A stretch of DNA of 64,000 nucleotides from Dinoroseobacter sp. (GCA_017643385.1 JAEPNN010000008.1:1-64000); one strand, 5' to 3'. Positions 9,604 to 18,131 are shown, counted from the first letter of the stretch. Numbers and translations: made by a program. Notes: generated by a model not told the origin, from the letters alone.

Positions 9604-10089
9604 CTAGAGCGGCGGCAGATCAACGAAGCCGGTTTCGTTGTGCATCATCGCCCCAACGCGATCGGCGAACCGCTCTTTCAGTTCAGCATGTCGCGCGTCT
9701 GCACTGTTGTGCCCCGAAAACAAACGCCGCCCGTCCGGCGTGTTCAGGGCATTCCACAGCGCGATGGGCACGGAATAAGTGGTCTGGTTATAGCGTTGAA
9801 ACAAGGCCCCGACACCGGGCGGCGGTTTCAGAAACCCCCGCTCTACCAGACCATCGATCAACGGATCGGCGTCCGGGGTCATGACAATCCGCCGTTCCGT
9901 CAGAACCAGGAATTCAACAAACGCGGCCTCTTCTTCGGTCAGCAGGGGCCATTGCTGATCCAGCGTCTCGGCCAGATCGTGCCCTTCGCGCTGATCTACC
10001 AGAGCGTCATGCGACTGTTTGTGCTGATCATCATATGCCGCCCGCTTGGAGGCATCCCACAAGGATTTGCGCGGTTTTGTTTGAGCCAT
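9604..10089 (-). CDS. Hypothetical protein, partner of DprA-like protein
   Basis: A protein of about 161 residues that I do not recognise. The start at 10089 (MAQTKPRK) is preferred over an in-frame ATG at 10137 because the extra residues read as non-coding. The N-terminus is basic and polar. The middle (LTEEEAAFVEFLVLTERRI followed by LIDGLVERGFL and a PVALW-like strand region) could form a winged helix, but this is a guess from the pattern. It lies 15 bases upstream of the DprA-like gene on the same strand, so the two are probably co-transcribed. Only 89 bases separate it from the divergent activation-domain gene. Confidence 0.6.
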   Translation of the reverse strand: MAQTKPRKSLWDASKRAAYDDQHKQSHDALVDQREGHDLAETLDQQWPLLTEEEAAFVEFLVLTERRIVMTPDADPLIDGLVERGFLKPPPGVGALFQRYNQTTYSVPIALWNALNTPDGRRLFSGHNSADARHAELKERFADRVGAMMHNETGFVDLPPL

Positions 10090-10178
10090 GGTTCTGTATG
10101 TTCCCCAATCCTGTGTCGGCGTAAGTATCATATGCACTGGCGGCAGAATGCAAGCGCCTGGTCCGAGGATGAGATGAC

Positions 10179-10919
10179 ATGTTGAACCCGGATCGAAAAA
10201 CAGCGCCGTCGGACACCCCCGTGCGATTAACCCGCGACGCCGTCTGCCAGAGGACGGCCCCGCCCCGAGTTGATCTGGCCCGGATGCTCAGGGCGCATGG
10301 GTATCGGCAACCGGACAGAACCCACAAAAAGGTGATGGCCGAGGCCAAACGGGCACGGGCCAACACAGAAACATATGCGGAGCCACAATCATTTTTTCGG
10401 ATCGTGGAAATCGAGAGCCTGTCGGGTGGTAAACTTGTGCTGAAAGACGGGCCAACCCTGACTTGCGCAGCGTTCGATCGTTACCTAAACGGCTGCACCG
10501 AGGTCTGTATCTTTGTGACGACGCTGGGTGACAGGCTTGATGACGAGATCAAAGCCTGTATGGAAGAGGCCGACTTCCAACCCTTGGAGTCGCTGTTTTT
10601 GGGAACGTTCGGCTGGTTGATGATCGAAGCGGTCACGCGTGAACTGATGCGGGATTTGAAAAGGGACATGGCTGCACATGGCCAGAGCCTGACGTTGCGC
10701 ATGGGGCCGGGATATTCCTATCGGCAGCCGGGTACGCCAGAGCGCGCGGTTTGGGATCTGACCGAACAGGCCGCACTTCTTAGCGTCTTCGATGGCGTCG
10801 ATCTGCCGATCAAACTGACGCCCGGTTTTTCGATGCAACCAACAATGACGCGGTCCGGACTTGCCGGGCTGAGACACAATCGCACTGACAGGCATGCGAG
10901 CCCTGTTTCTCAAGTTTGA
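10179..10919 (+). CDS. Stand-alone MetH activation-domain-like protein
   Basis: A 246-residue protein whose C-terminal half resembles the AdoMet-binding activation domain of cobalamin-dependent methionine synthase: R174-M-G-P-G-Y179, then a WDLTEQ helix, then LTPGFSM (213-219) and TRSGLAG, paralleling R-x-x-PGY and LTESFAM-x-P-x-x-SG of MetH. Such free-standing proteins occur with corrinoid methyltransferases and may reductively remethylate or otherwise maintain the cobalamin. The gene is on the same strand as the corrinoid module but separated from RACO by the inverted DprA-like pair. The HAD gene follows after 15 bases. Function is inferred from the motif and the context. Confidence 0.7.
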   Translation: MLNPDRKTAPSDTPVRLTRDAVCQRTAPPRVDLARMLRAHGYRQPDRTHKKVMAEAKRARANTETYAEPQSFFRIVEIESLSGGKLVLKDGPTLTCAAFDRYLNGCTEVCIFVTTLGDRLDDEIKACMEEADFQPLESLFLGTFGWLMIEAVTRELMRDLKRDMAAHGQSLTLRMGPGYSYRQPGTPERAVWDLTEQAALLSVFDGVDLPIKLTPGFSMQPTMTRSGLAGLRHNRTDRHASPVSQV

Positions 10920-10934
10920 AGCACAGGACACAAT

Positions 10935-11723
10935 ATGACGACCAAAGAAAACGCACCCGCACACCTGATCGATATGGATGGGGTTCTGATGCGGGGAACG
11001 GTTCCGATTGAAAAATCGGCAGACTACATCCAGCTGTTGACCGATCAGGGAATTCCCTTCGTGGTGTTTTCCAACAACTCGCGCTTTACGCCCGAAGTGA
11101 TGGCCCTGCGTTTGCAGGATGTCGGGTTTTCCCTCGAGGCTGACGACATATACACCTCCGCGCTGACCACCGCTCATTTTGTGGCGCTGCAAAACCCGGA
11201 CGCAAGTTGCTTTGTGATCGGCGAGGATGGCCTGGAACGGGCACTAGAAGGCAAAGGCATCGCGTTCAACGACAACGACCCCGATTACGTCATTGTGGGC
11301 GAGTCCGTGAATTACTCGTTTTCCGAAATGGCGAAAGGGGCGCAGCTGATTTCTTCGGGGGCCAAGTTCATCGGCACCAATCCGGACAACACCATACCGG
11401 TCGAATTTGGCCTTTATCCCGCCTGCGGCGCGGCCTGCGCGCTGATTGAAACCGCGACCGGCGTGAAACCTTACTTTCTTGGCAAACCCAACCCGTTCAT
11501 GATGCGTGCAGCGTTGGATCGCCTTGGCGTGCGCGCCGCCGAAGCGATCATGGTTGGCGACCGGATGGACACCGATGTCATCGCAGGGATGGAGCTTGGC
11601 CTTAGAACCGGTCTGGTATTGACCGGGGCCAGCAAACGCGCGGACCTAAAAAAATTCCCCTACGGGCCAGATATCATCGTTGATTGCCTGTATGACCTTG
11701 GCAAAAAGCTTGGGATTGATTGA
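10935..11723 (+). CDS. HAD-superfamily (NagD-like, HAD-IIA) phosphatase
   Basis: A 262-residue HAD hydrolase. Motif I is D13-M-D15-G-V-L, motif II is FVVFSNNSR near residue 43, the type IIA cap lies in the middle, and motifs III/IV appear as LGKPNPFMM and VGDRMDTDV. These are the features of the NagD family, which dephosphorylates sugar or nucleotide phosphates. It starts 15 bases after the activation-domain gene, so the two are probably co-transcribed. The link to corrinoid metabolism is not obvious; it could clear a phosphorylated side product. It is convergent with the LysR gene at 11784. Confidence 0.85.
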   Translation: MTTKENAPAHLIDMDGVLMRGTVPIEKSADYIQLLTDQGIPFVVFSNNSRFTPEVMALRLQDVGFSLEADDIYTSALTTAHFVALQNPDASCFVIGEDGLERALEGKGIAFNDNDPDYVIVGESVNYSFSEMAKGAQLISSGAKFIGTNPDNTIPVEFGLYPACGAACALIETATGVKPYFLGKPNPFMMRAALDRLGVRAAEAIMVGDRMDTDVIAGMELGLRTGLVLTGASKRADLKKFPYGPDIIVDCLYDLGKKLGID

Positions 11724-11783
11724 TGGTCGATCAAACTGCATGCCCGGCTTTTGGCGAGACTTTCATCGTCAACCTGACGTGCT

Positions 11784-12710
11784 CTAGGCCCTGAAACCGC
11801 GGACCAAATCCGATTCATTGGCAAGCACATCCCGGCAGACTTGAACCACCGCTTTCACGGCTTGGGTCTGCCTTGAACTTCTCAGCATAGACACGCCGTA
11901 GTTTACCTTTGGCATCTCTTCCTTGATCGGGCGCGCCACCACCCGTTTACCCGTATAGGTCGTATCGGCGGGCGGCTTCATCAGAAGCACAGAAAAACCC
12001 TGCCCAAGCCCGACCAGATTGCGCAACAGTTCATATGATTTGATCCGTTGGCCCTGCTTTGGATTCAGATCGTATTCTTCAAAAAGGCTTCGGAAAAAGA
12101 ACTCGGTGACTGGCAGGTCCAAGGTGATCATCTCGCGTTCAGCCAGATCAAAAAGCGATACTTTTTCCTGCTTTGACAATGGATCGTCTTCGGGCAGCAG
12201 AGCATAGGGATTGACGTGGAACAGGGGTTCAAATTCAATTTGATGATCCTGCTGCATATCATACATAAGCGCGATATCCAACACGCCGGACTTTAGCTGT
12301 TTGTTCAACTCATCAAGGCTTTCCTCGGCGAAGTTGATGGTGATGTCAGTGTATTTCTCAGAAATTTCCTTGAGGATATAGGGCATCACGAAGGGTGAAG
12401 TCAGTGTGAAACACCCAACCGAGACGGTCCCCCGCATCTCATACCCCAATCCCAGTACATTGGCCTCGAACGAATCGCACTTGTTCAGCAAGGCGCGCGC
12501 CTGACTGATAAAATCCCGGCCGCTTTGCGTGAGGGTGACGTTTCTTGCCGGATGTCTCAGAAAGATCGATAGCCCGAATTCAGCTTCCAGCTCGCGGATC
12601 GCCAGGCTGATCCCGGGTTGAGAGATACCCAAGGCCTTGGCCGCTTTGGTGACGCTGCCATTGTCGGCAACCGCCACCGCAAACCGCAACTGACGCAGGG
12701 TAAAAGCCAA
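11784..12710 (-). CDS. LysR-family regulator, probable controller of TRAP/catabolic genes
   Basis: A 308-residue LysR protein with the N-terminal winged helix (FTLRQLRFAVAVADNGS, SQPGISLAIRELEAE) and a substrate-binding effector domain. The start is an unusual TTG at 12710, supported by a GGAG site about eight bases upstream and by the family's typical N-terminus beginning just there; no better ATG exists. It is divergent from the TRAP binding-protein gene with about 166 bases between them, the classical arrangement for a LysR protein controlling a neighbouring transport operon and itself. Confidence 0.9.
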   Translation of the reverse strand: MAFTLRQLRFAVAVADNGSVTKAAKALGISQPGISLAIRELEAEFGLSIFLRHPARNVTLTQSGRDFISQARALLNKCDSFEANVLGLGYEMRGTVSVGCFTLTSPFVMPYILKEISEKYTDITINFAEESLDELNKQLKSGVLDIALMYDMQQDHQIEFEPLFHVNPYALLPEDDPLSKQEKVSLFDLAEREMITLDLPVTEFFFRSLFEEYDLNPKQGQRIKSYELLRNLVGLGQGFSVLLMKPPADTTYTGKRVVARPIKEEMPKVNYGVSMLRSSRQTQAVKAVVQVCRDVLANESDLVRGFRA

Positions 12711-12761
12711 CGAGATTCAGCTCCTTTTTACGATCGAATAAGATTCCGGTATGTGAAAGCC

Positions 12762-12776
12762 ATCTATTATCTATTT
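12762..12776 (+). promoter_or_regulatory. Candidate operator motif upstream of dctP
   Basis: The 15-base sequence ATCTATTATCTATTT lies 101 bases upstream of the dctP start, in the LysR-dctP intergenic region. A copy differing at one base occurs at 15968-15982, upstream of the CoA-transferase gene. Similarity continues weakly for about ten further bases. An overlapping imperfect dyad (TATC...GATA) can be drawn here. It may be the binding site of the LysR protein or part of a shared promoter; this is inference. Confidence 0.4.
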
Positions 12777-12876
12777 GACTTATGGATACCTCCAGCGGAC
12801 GCATGTTGCAACAACACTGTCACTAAACAGTGCACGAAGCCGAAAAAATTCTCGGCAAGACCCAAGGGAGGAAATC

Positions 12877-13896
12877 ATGAAAACAATGCTAACCACAGCT
12901 GTGGCTTGCTTGATGTGTAGTGGCGCGGCCATGGCCGACAAGCTGGATGTCGCAAGTACATTTGGTACCAACAATCTGCTCGGGCAGATGGGCAACAAGT
13001 TTGCCGAGAATGTGGCGATTGCCACAGGTGGCGAGCTGGAGCTGGAGCTGCACGAGCCCGGCGACCTTGTCCCGACACTGGAAGTGTTCGACGCGGTTGC
13101 CTCTGGCGCGATTGACGCCGGCTGGGACTGGATGGGCTACTGGTCGGGTACTGTGCCTGTCGCCCAGTTCTACGGCGGGCTACCTTTTGGTCCGACATCC
13201 GAAGTCTCGTCGTCCTGGATGTGGAACGGTGGCGGCATCGAGATCATCCGCCGCGAATATGCCAAACATGGTGTGATGGTGTTCCCGTGCTTCATCGAGC
13301 CTCAGGAAACCGCCGGTTGGTATCGGGAGGAGATCACAGGCCCGGAAAGCTATGACGGTATGAAGATCCGGATTTCCGGTCTGGGCGCAAAAGTGTTGAC
13401 CAAACTGGGCGCATCGACCCAGTTGGTTCCCGGCGGTGAAACCTATCTGGCGCTGGAACGCGGTCGCGTTGATGCGGCCGACTTTGCCATCCCGACGGTT
13501 GACGAGGCGATGGGCTTCTATGAAATCGCCCAGTACAACTACTTCCCCGGCTGGCACCAGTCGGCAAGCTGGTTCTCGTTCATCATGAACAAGGACCTCT
13601 ATGACAGCTACAGCGACGAGCGGAAAGCGCAGCTGCATCTGGCATGTCAGGCCACCATTCAATACACGTTCAACCGTCTTCCTGCCGAGCAGATGGACGT
13701 GATTGCACGTATGGCTGACCAAGGTGCTATCACCATGCGTCTGCCTGACAGCGTCATGGAACGCCTGCGCGACGCCTGGGCCGAAGTTCTGGCCGAAGAA
13801 ATGGCTGCTAAGCCGGTTGTCAGGGAGATGTATGAGTCCTTGCAAGCCCACCAGGCCAAGGTCAATGCTTGGAACGAGCTGCAAAGCAACGACTAA
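12877..13896 (+). CDS. TRAP transporter solute-binding protein (DctP family)
   Basis: A 339-residue periplasmic protein. It starts at 12877, where GGGAGGAAATC precedes ATG, and opens with a signal peptide MKTMLTTAVACLMCSGAAMA, with cleavage expected before DKLD. The mature part follows the DctP/TAXI-type binding fold, with a conserved Arg-containing stretch MKIRISGLGAKV and GRVDAADFAIPTVDEA in the second lobe. It captures a small carboxylate-like solute for the membrane proteins encoded next. The substrate is unknown; the neighbouring CoA-transferase and dehydrogenases suggest an organic acid or a compound convertible to one. Confidence 0.92.
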   Translation: MKTMLTTAVACLMCSGAAMADKLDVASTFGTNNLLGQMGNKFAENVAIATGGELELELHEPGDLVPTLEVFDAVASGAIDAGWDWMGYWSGTVPVAQFYGGLPFGPTSEVSSSWMWNGGGIEIIRREYAKHGVMVFPCFIEPQETAGWYREEITGPESYDGMKIRISGLGAKVLTKLGASTQLVPGGETYLALERGRVDAADFAIPTVDEAMGFYEIAQYNYFPGWHQSASWFSFIMNKDLYDSYSDERKAQLHLACQATIQYTFNRLPAEQMDVIARMADQGAITMRLPDSVMERLRDAWAEVLAEEMAAKPVVREMYESLQAHQAKVNAWNELQSND

Positions 13897-13927
13897 GCTG
13901 ACCCTGACCTAAAGCGGAGACCAGTTT

Positions 13928-14500
13928 GTGACTACCCTTATAGTCAAAATCGCCCGGTTTATTGAACGGATCGCGCGTTGGTTGGGAGAGGTCACAAGCT
14001 GGTTTGCGCTTGGCACGCTGGTCTCTGTTCTTGTTGCCGTGGTTGCCAGCGCGATGCGTGCCAATGTAATGCTGACCTGGGGGATCGATATACCCCTTTT
14101 CGGCGACGACCTCACCGTCAACGATGTGATCGACCTGGAATGGCACTTCTTTGCCGTCATGGTCATGATCGGCGGCACCTACGCCTATCTGGATGACAGA
14201 CATGTCCGATCTGATCTGATCTATTCCGGGTTGTCCCGTCGTGGAAAACGATGGATCGACAGCTTGGACGACGTGTTCTTGATGCTGCCTTTTGCCGCTG
14301 TCATGTGCTGGTTGTCGATCGGATTTGTCGTGCGGTCCTATAACACTGGCGAAGGGTCGGATTACGGCGGGATGCTTGATCGCTTTCTGATCAAATCCAC
14401 CATCCCGATCGGCTTTGCCCTTTTGTTCCTTGTCATCCTCGCCCGTATCACCCGGCGCTTTCTGGATGATGAGGCTCTACAAGACTCTGAAGGAAGCTAG
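13928..14500 (+). CDS. TRAP transporter small permease (DctQ)
   Basis: A 190-residue membrane protein with four predicted hydrophobic helices (about 22-42, 78-95, 112-132 and 155-175), the expected topology for DctQ. The start is GTG at 13928, preceded by GCGGAGA. The loop after the second helix contains DDRHVRSDL, a segment commonly conserved in DctQ proteins. The gene lies 31 bases after dctP and eight bases before dctM, so the three form one operon. It forms a complex with DctM for sodium-driven uptake. Confidence 0.9.
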   Translation: MTTLIVKIARFIERIARWLGEVTSWFALGTLVSVLVAVVASAMRANVMLTWGIDIPLFGDDLTVNDVIDLEWHFFAVMVMIGGTYAYLDDRHVRSDLIYSGLSRRGKRWIDSLDDVFLMLPFAAVMCWLSIGFVVRSYNTGEGSDYGGMLDRFLIKSTIPIGFALLFLVILARITRRFLDDEALQDSEGS

Positions 14501-14508
14501 GCTCACAT

Positions 14509-15867
14509 ATGGAGTTTTTTGCCGAATACGGTTGGGCGATTGCCATGATCGTTGCGTTGATCGTAGGCGTTTTCACCGGTTATCCGGTTGCCTTCCTCCT
14601 TTGTGGTCTTGGCATCGTTTTTGCCTTGGCGTCGGGCATTCCATTGCGTTTTATGGGCACAGTGGTGTCCAAAATCTATGCCGGAACGCTGTCGAACTGG
14701 TTGCTGCTTGCCGCGCCACTTTTCATTTTCATGGGTCTGATGCTGGACCGCTCCGGCCTTGCCGAACGGCTTTTGCTGACGCTTGAGCGTGTCTGCGGGC
14801 GGTTACCCGGCGGGCTGGCCTTGTCCGTTGCGCTGCTGGGCATTGTCATGGCGGCCAGCACCGGGATTGTTGGTGCGTCGGTCATGCTGTTGGGTGTCAT
14901 CGCGCTGCCTGTAATGATCCGCCAGGGGTATGACCCTCGGTTTGCCACCGGCGTTACGGCGGCTTGCGGTACCCTGGGCATCCTGATCCCGCCCAGCATT
15001 ATGTTGGTCTTTATGGGGGCCATCCTGCAGGTTTCTGTGGGGGACATGTTCAAGGCGGCGTTTCTGCCCGGTCTGTTGCTGGGGGCGGTCTATATCCTGT
15101 ACATCGTTGGGGTTGGGGTTTTCACGCCTCACCGCGCACCTGTCCCGAACCGCGCCGAAATCGCCAAACTGGCGGATAACGGCGCCCCGCTTTGGATTGA
15201 GGTCATTCAGAACCTTCTGGGCCCTTTGTTCCTGATCGTCGCTGTTCTGGGGTCGATCATGATTGGCCTTGCCACCCCGACCGAAGCCGCCGGTATCGGC
15301 GCCGCGGGCGCGATGATGTTGGCGCTGATGACGCGCAAGCTCAACTTTTCGGTTCTGCGCGAAGTGGTGCAGGATACCTCGAAGACAACGGCCATGGTGA
15401 TTTTTGTTATGATCGGGGCCGCTTGTTTCAGCGCCGTTTTCAAACGCCTCGGCGGCGACGACATGATCGAGGAACTGTTCATAGGAACCGGTTTCGGCCC
15501 CTATGGCTTGTTGATCCTGATGATGGGCCTGATCTTTGTCATGGGCTTCTTTCTGGAATGGATCGAGATCAGCTTTATCGTCATGCCGCTATTCGCCCCG
15601 ATTGTCGCAACGCTGGATTTCGGCTTTGAGGCAACCGGGCTTGAGCTGCTTGTCTGGTTTGCGATCCTGTCTGCGGTAAACATGCAGACCTCGTTCATCA
15701 CACCGCCGTTTGGCTATGCGCTGTTCTACTTGCGCGGCGTGGCACCCGAAGGGGTCGATATCAGGCTGATCTATCAGTCATCGATCCCTTTTGTGATACT
15801 GCAGTTGATCTGCCTAACAATTCTGGTGGTGTTCCCAGACATTGTTCTTTGGCTCACAAGGCTATGA
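14509..15867 (+). CDS. TRAP transporter large permease (DctM)
   Basis: A 452-residue polytopic protein with 12 or more hydrophobic segments, slightly longer than the usual DctM length of about 425-430. Typical features are the YPVAFLLCGLG segment near the start, GLPGGLALSVALLG-like and ASTGIVGASV motifs, LGILIPPSIMLV and the repeat-half GLATPTEAAG. It is the channel-forming subunit of the sodium-dependent TRAP importer. It closes the dctPQM operon; a near-perfect inverted repeat follows 13 bases after its stop. Confidence 0.92.
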   Translation: MEFFAEYGWAIAMIVALIVGVFTGYPVAFLLCGLGIVFALASGIPLRFMGTVVSKIYAGTLSNWLLLAAPLFIFMGLMLDRSGLAERLLLTLERVCGRLPGGLALSVALLGIVMAASTGIVGASVMLLGVIALPVMIRQGYDPRFATGVTAACGTLGILIPPSIMLVFMGAILQVSVGDMFKAAFLPGLLLGAVYILYIVGVGVFTPHRAPVPNRAEIAKLADNGAPLWIEVIQNLLGPLFLIVAVLGSIMIGLATPTEAAGIGAAGAMMLALMTRKLNFSVLREVVQDTSKTTAMVIFVMIGAACFSAVFKRLGGDDMIEELFIGTGFGPYGLLILMMGLIFVMGFFLEWIEISFIVMPLFAPIVATLDFGFEATGLELLVWFAILSAVNMQTSFITPPFGYALFYLRGVAPEGVDIRLIYQSSIPFVILQLICLTILVVFPDIVLWLTRL

Positions 15868-15880
15868 CTTGGCGTCCTAT

Positions 15881-15914
15881 ATCACTTTACCTGCAACCAT
15901 GCAGGCAAAGTGAT
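15881..15914. other. 34-base inverted repeat after dctM
   Basis: Two 15-base arms starting ATCACTTT and ending AAAGTGAT pair at 14 of 15 positions around a four-base loop (ACCA). No T-run follows on either strand, so it is not a standard intrinsic terminator. It could stabilise the 3' end of the dctPQM message, cause partial termination before the CoA-transferase gene, or be a dyad operator. Confidence 0.6.
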
Positions 15915-15967
15915 CAGGGCGTGCCAGACGAGAAACAACAAGCATAGAAATTAGGTATGTACTTTAA

Positions 15968-15982
15968 ATCTATTGTCTATTT
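15968..15982 (+). promoter_or_regulatory. Second copy of the dctP-upstream motif
   Basis: ATCTATTGTCTATTT matches the 12762-12776 motif at 14 of 15 bases and lies 92 bases upstream of the CoA-transferase start, nearly the same distance as the first copy from dctP. The flanks are AT-rich. It suggests that the dctPQM operon and the CoA-transferase operon share a regulator. Confidence 0.4.
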
Positions 15983-16073
15983 TTCAAATGTAGATGGGCT
16001 GGTTAGACTTTCAAATTAAGAACGAACCAGCATCCCAGCGGATGCCCGGTTTTTGGAAAAGAGGCCAAAGTCG

Positions 16074-17318
16074 ATGACTGACACAGTTTCAAATCGTGAT
16101 CATGTGCCGGGGCCGCTTGCGGGCGTCAAAGTTCTGGATCTCAGCCGTATACTGGCCGCGCCGTCCTGCACCCAGATATTGGGTGATCTTGGCGCGGATG
16201 TGATCAAGGTCGAACGTCCGGGTTCGGGCGATGATATCCGTACCTGGGGCCCGCCCTTTCTAAAAGATGATGACGGAAACGACACCACGGAAAGCGGCTA
16301 TTACCTGTCGACAGGGCGCAACAAACGCTCGATCTGCATTGATTTCTCCCAGCCCGAAGGGGCTGAACTGCTACTGCAGTTGATGGGGGAATGCGATGTA
16401 TTTGTCGAGAATTACAAAGTCGGCGGGCTGGCAAAATACGGCCTGGACTATGACAGCATAAAACAGCGTTACCCAGGGATGATCTATTGCTCGGTCACTG
16501 GCTACGGGCAAACCGGCCCCTACGCCCCGCGCCCCGGCTATGACATGGTGGCGCAATGTCTGGGTGGCCTAATCAGCATGGTCGGCGAAGAGGGGCGCCC
16601 GCCGTCCAAGGTGCCGATCGCCATCGACGATATCATGACGGGCATGTATGCCTGCGTCGGAATTCTTGCGGCCTTGCGCCACCGTGATCAAACCGGTGTA
16701 GGCCAGCAGATCGATCTAGCGCTATTGGATGTGCAGCTGGCGTGGCTTTACAATCAGGGCGTAAATCATTTCATCGATGGCCAGATCCCGAAACGTATGG
16801 GTAGTGCCCATCCCAATATCGCACCTTACCAGATCTATGAGTCGCAGGACGGCTATGTGCTGCTGGGCGCGGTCAATGACACGCAGTTCAGAAAATTCTG
16901 TGCATTTGCCGGGCGCGAAGATCTGGCGGAAAGATCGGATTTCAAAACCAACCGGGACCGGGTCAATAACCGGCATCTGGTGAACCACGAGGTCTCCAAG
17001 ATCATCGCCACCCAAAGCGTCGAGTATTGGGTGGCAGAGATGTCGAAGATCAAGTTGACCTGTTCCAAGGTCAACAACGTGGCAGAGGCCTTCGAAGACC
17101 CGCAGGTCATTGCGCGCGAGATGAAGATCCAGATGAAGCACCCAATGACCGAAAAGCCGGTGGATCTGATTGCCAGCCCACTCAAGCTGTCGGAAACGCC
17201 GGTTAGCTATCGACAGGCACCGCCAACGTTGGGGGAACACACCGATCAGGTGATTGCCGAGTATCTGGTGCTTAGCCAAGAACGCATCAAGGAACTGAAA
17301 ACTGCAGGCGTGTTGTGA
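16074..17318 (+). CDS. Class III CoA-transferase (CaiB/BaiF family)
   Basis: A 414-residue protein starting at 16074 with GAGG upstream; an in-frame ATG 21 bases earlier is less well placed. The family signatures are present: VLDLSRILAAPSCTQILGDLGADVIKVE near the N-terminus, NKRSICIDF, DVFVENYKVGGLAKYGLDY and PGYDMVAQCLGGL, whose Asp corresponds to the catalytic residue of formyl-CoA transferase. It moves CoA from a donor such as succinyl-CoA to a carboxylic acid. As first gene of the block to 20744 it probably activates the acid made by the adjacent aldehyde dehydrogenase, or the imported TRAP substrate. Confidence 0.9.
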   Translation: MTDTVSNRDHVPGPLAGVKVLDLSRILAAPSCTQILGDLGADVIKVERPGSGDDIRTWGPPFLKDDDGNDTTESGYYLSTGRNKRSICIDFSQPEGAELLLQLMGECDVFVENYKVGGLAKYGLDYDSIKQRYPGMIYCSVTGYGQTGPYAPRPGYDMVAQCLGGLISMVGEEGRPPSKVPIAIDDIMTGMYACVGILAALRHRDQTGVGQQIDLALLDVQLAWLYNQGVNHFIDGQIPKRMGSAHPNIAPYQIYESQDGYVLLGAVNDTQFRKFCAFAGREDLAERSDFKTNRDRVNNRHLVNHEVSKIIATQSVEYWVAEMSKIKLTCSKVNNVAEAFEDPQVIAREMKIQMKHPMTEKPVDLIASPLKLSETPVSYRQAPPTLGEHTDQVIAEYLVLSQERIKELKTAGVL

Positions 17319-17375
17319 CCGTTGTGGTGCGCCCAACCGGGCAAACAACAAGCATGACCCAAATGGACAAAAAAA

Positions 17376-18131
17376 ATGACTGACACTGAAATCAACACAC
17401 TCACATTTGCCGGTTGCGGGGATGCCTTTGGCTCGGGCGGACGGTTTAACACCTGTTTCGTCGTCGATGTCGAAGGGCTGCGCTATGCCATCGACTTTGG
17501 GGCGACCTCACTGGTTGCCCTGCAGCAGGTCGGGATCAAACACTCTTCGATTGATGTTGTTGTGATCTCGCATATTCACGCGGACCATTGCTCGGGCATC
17601 CCGTCGATGCTGCTGGATTCCATGCTGGCGGCCAAGCGGACCAAGCCTTTGATCATTGCCGGGCCGAAAGACACCGAGCAGCGGTTGCGGGATATGATGG
17701 AAAGCATGCTGCCGGGCAGCAATATCATGGTTCCGAAATTCGATCTGACCTTTGTGGAGCTGGAGCTGTTCAAGCCCAACAAGGTTGGCGACAAAATGGT
17801 TGTGACGCCGTATCCGGCGGATCATACACCCAAAACGCACCCGATGTCCCTGCGGATCGAAGCCTGTGGCAAGACGGTCTCATACTCGGGCGACACCGCC
17901 TGGACGGAACATGTCACCAAAGTGTCGGACGGTGCGGACTTGTTCGTTTGCGAAAGCTATTTCTACGAAAGGCCCATCCGCTTTCACATCAACTACCCCG
18001 ATGTGAAAGAGCATTGGGACGAGTTCAACGCAAAACGCATCGTCCTGACCCATATGGGTCCCGAGATGCTGGCCATGGCCAATCAGGTGCCCGAGGAATG
18101 CGCCTATGACGGGCTTGCGGTGAAATTCTGA
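17376..18131 (+). CDS. Metallo-beta-lactamase-fold hydrolase
   Basis: A 251-residue protein with the di-metal motif H66-I-H68-A-D70-H71 and further ligands in YPADHTPKTHP, SYSGDTAWTEH and VLTHMGPEM. The layout is close to RNase Z-like or esterase/lactonase members of the family. It is placed between the CoA-transferase and aldehyde dehydrogenase genes, so a lactone or thioester hydrolase role in the pathway is plausible. The substrate cannot be read from the sequence. No signal peptide is visible; it should be cytoplasmic. Confidence 0.85.
   Translation: MTDTEINTLTFAGCGDAFGSGGRFNTCFVVDVEGLRYAIDFGATSLVALQQVGIKHSSIDVVVISHIHADHCSGIPSMLLDSMLAAKRTKPLIIAGPKDTEQRLRDMMESMLPGSNIMVPKFDLTFVELELFKPNKVGDKMVVTPYPADHTPKTHPMSLRIEACGKTVSYSGDTAWTEHVTKVSDGADLFVCESYFYERPIRFHINYPDVKEHWDEFNAKRIVLTHMGPEMLAMANQVPEECAYDGLAVKF

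Noticed and set aside
8374-10185. Long plus-strand open frame (603 codons) opposite the DprA-like and partner genes
   Set aside because: It is Arg/Gln-rich with no domain pattern and lies antisense to a protein with clear SMF/DprA motifs; such mirror frames are common in GC-rich DNA.
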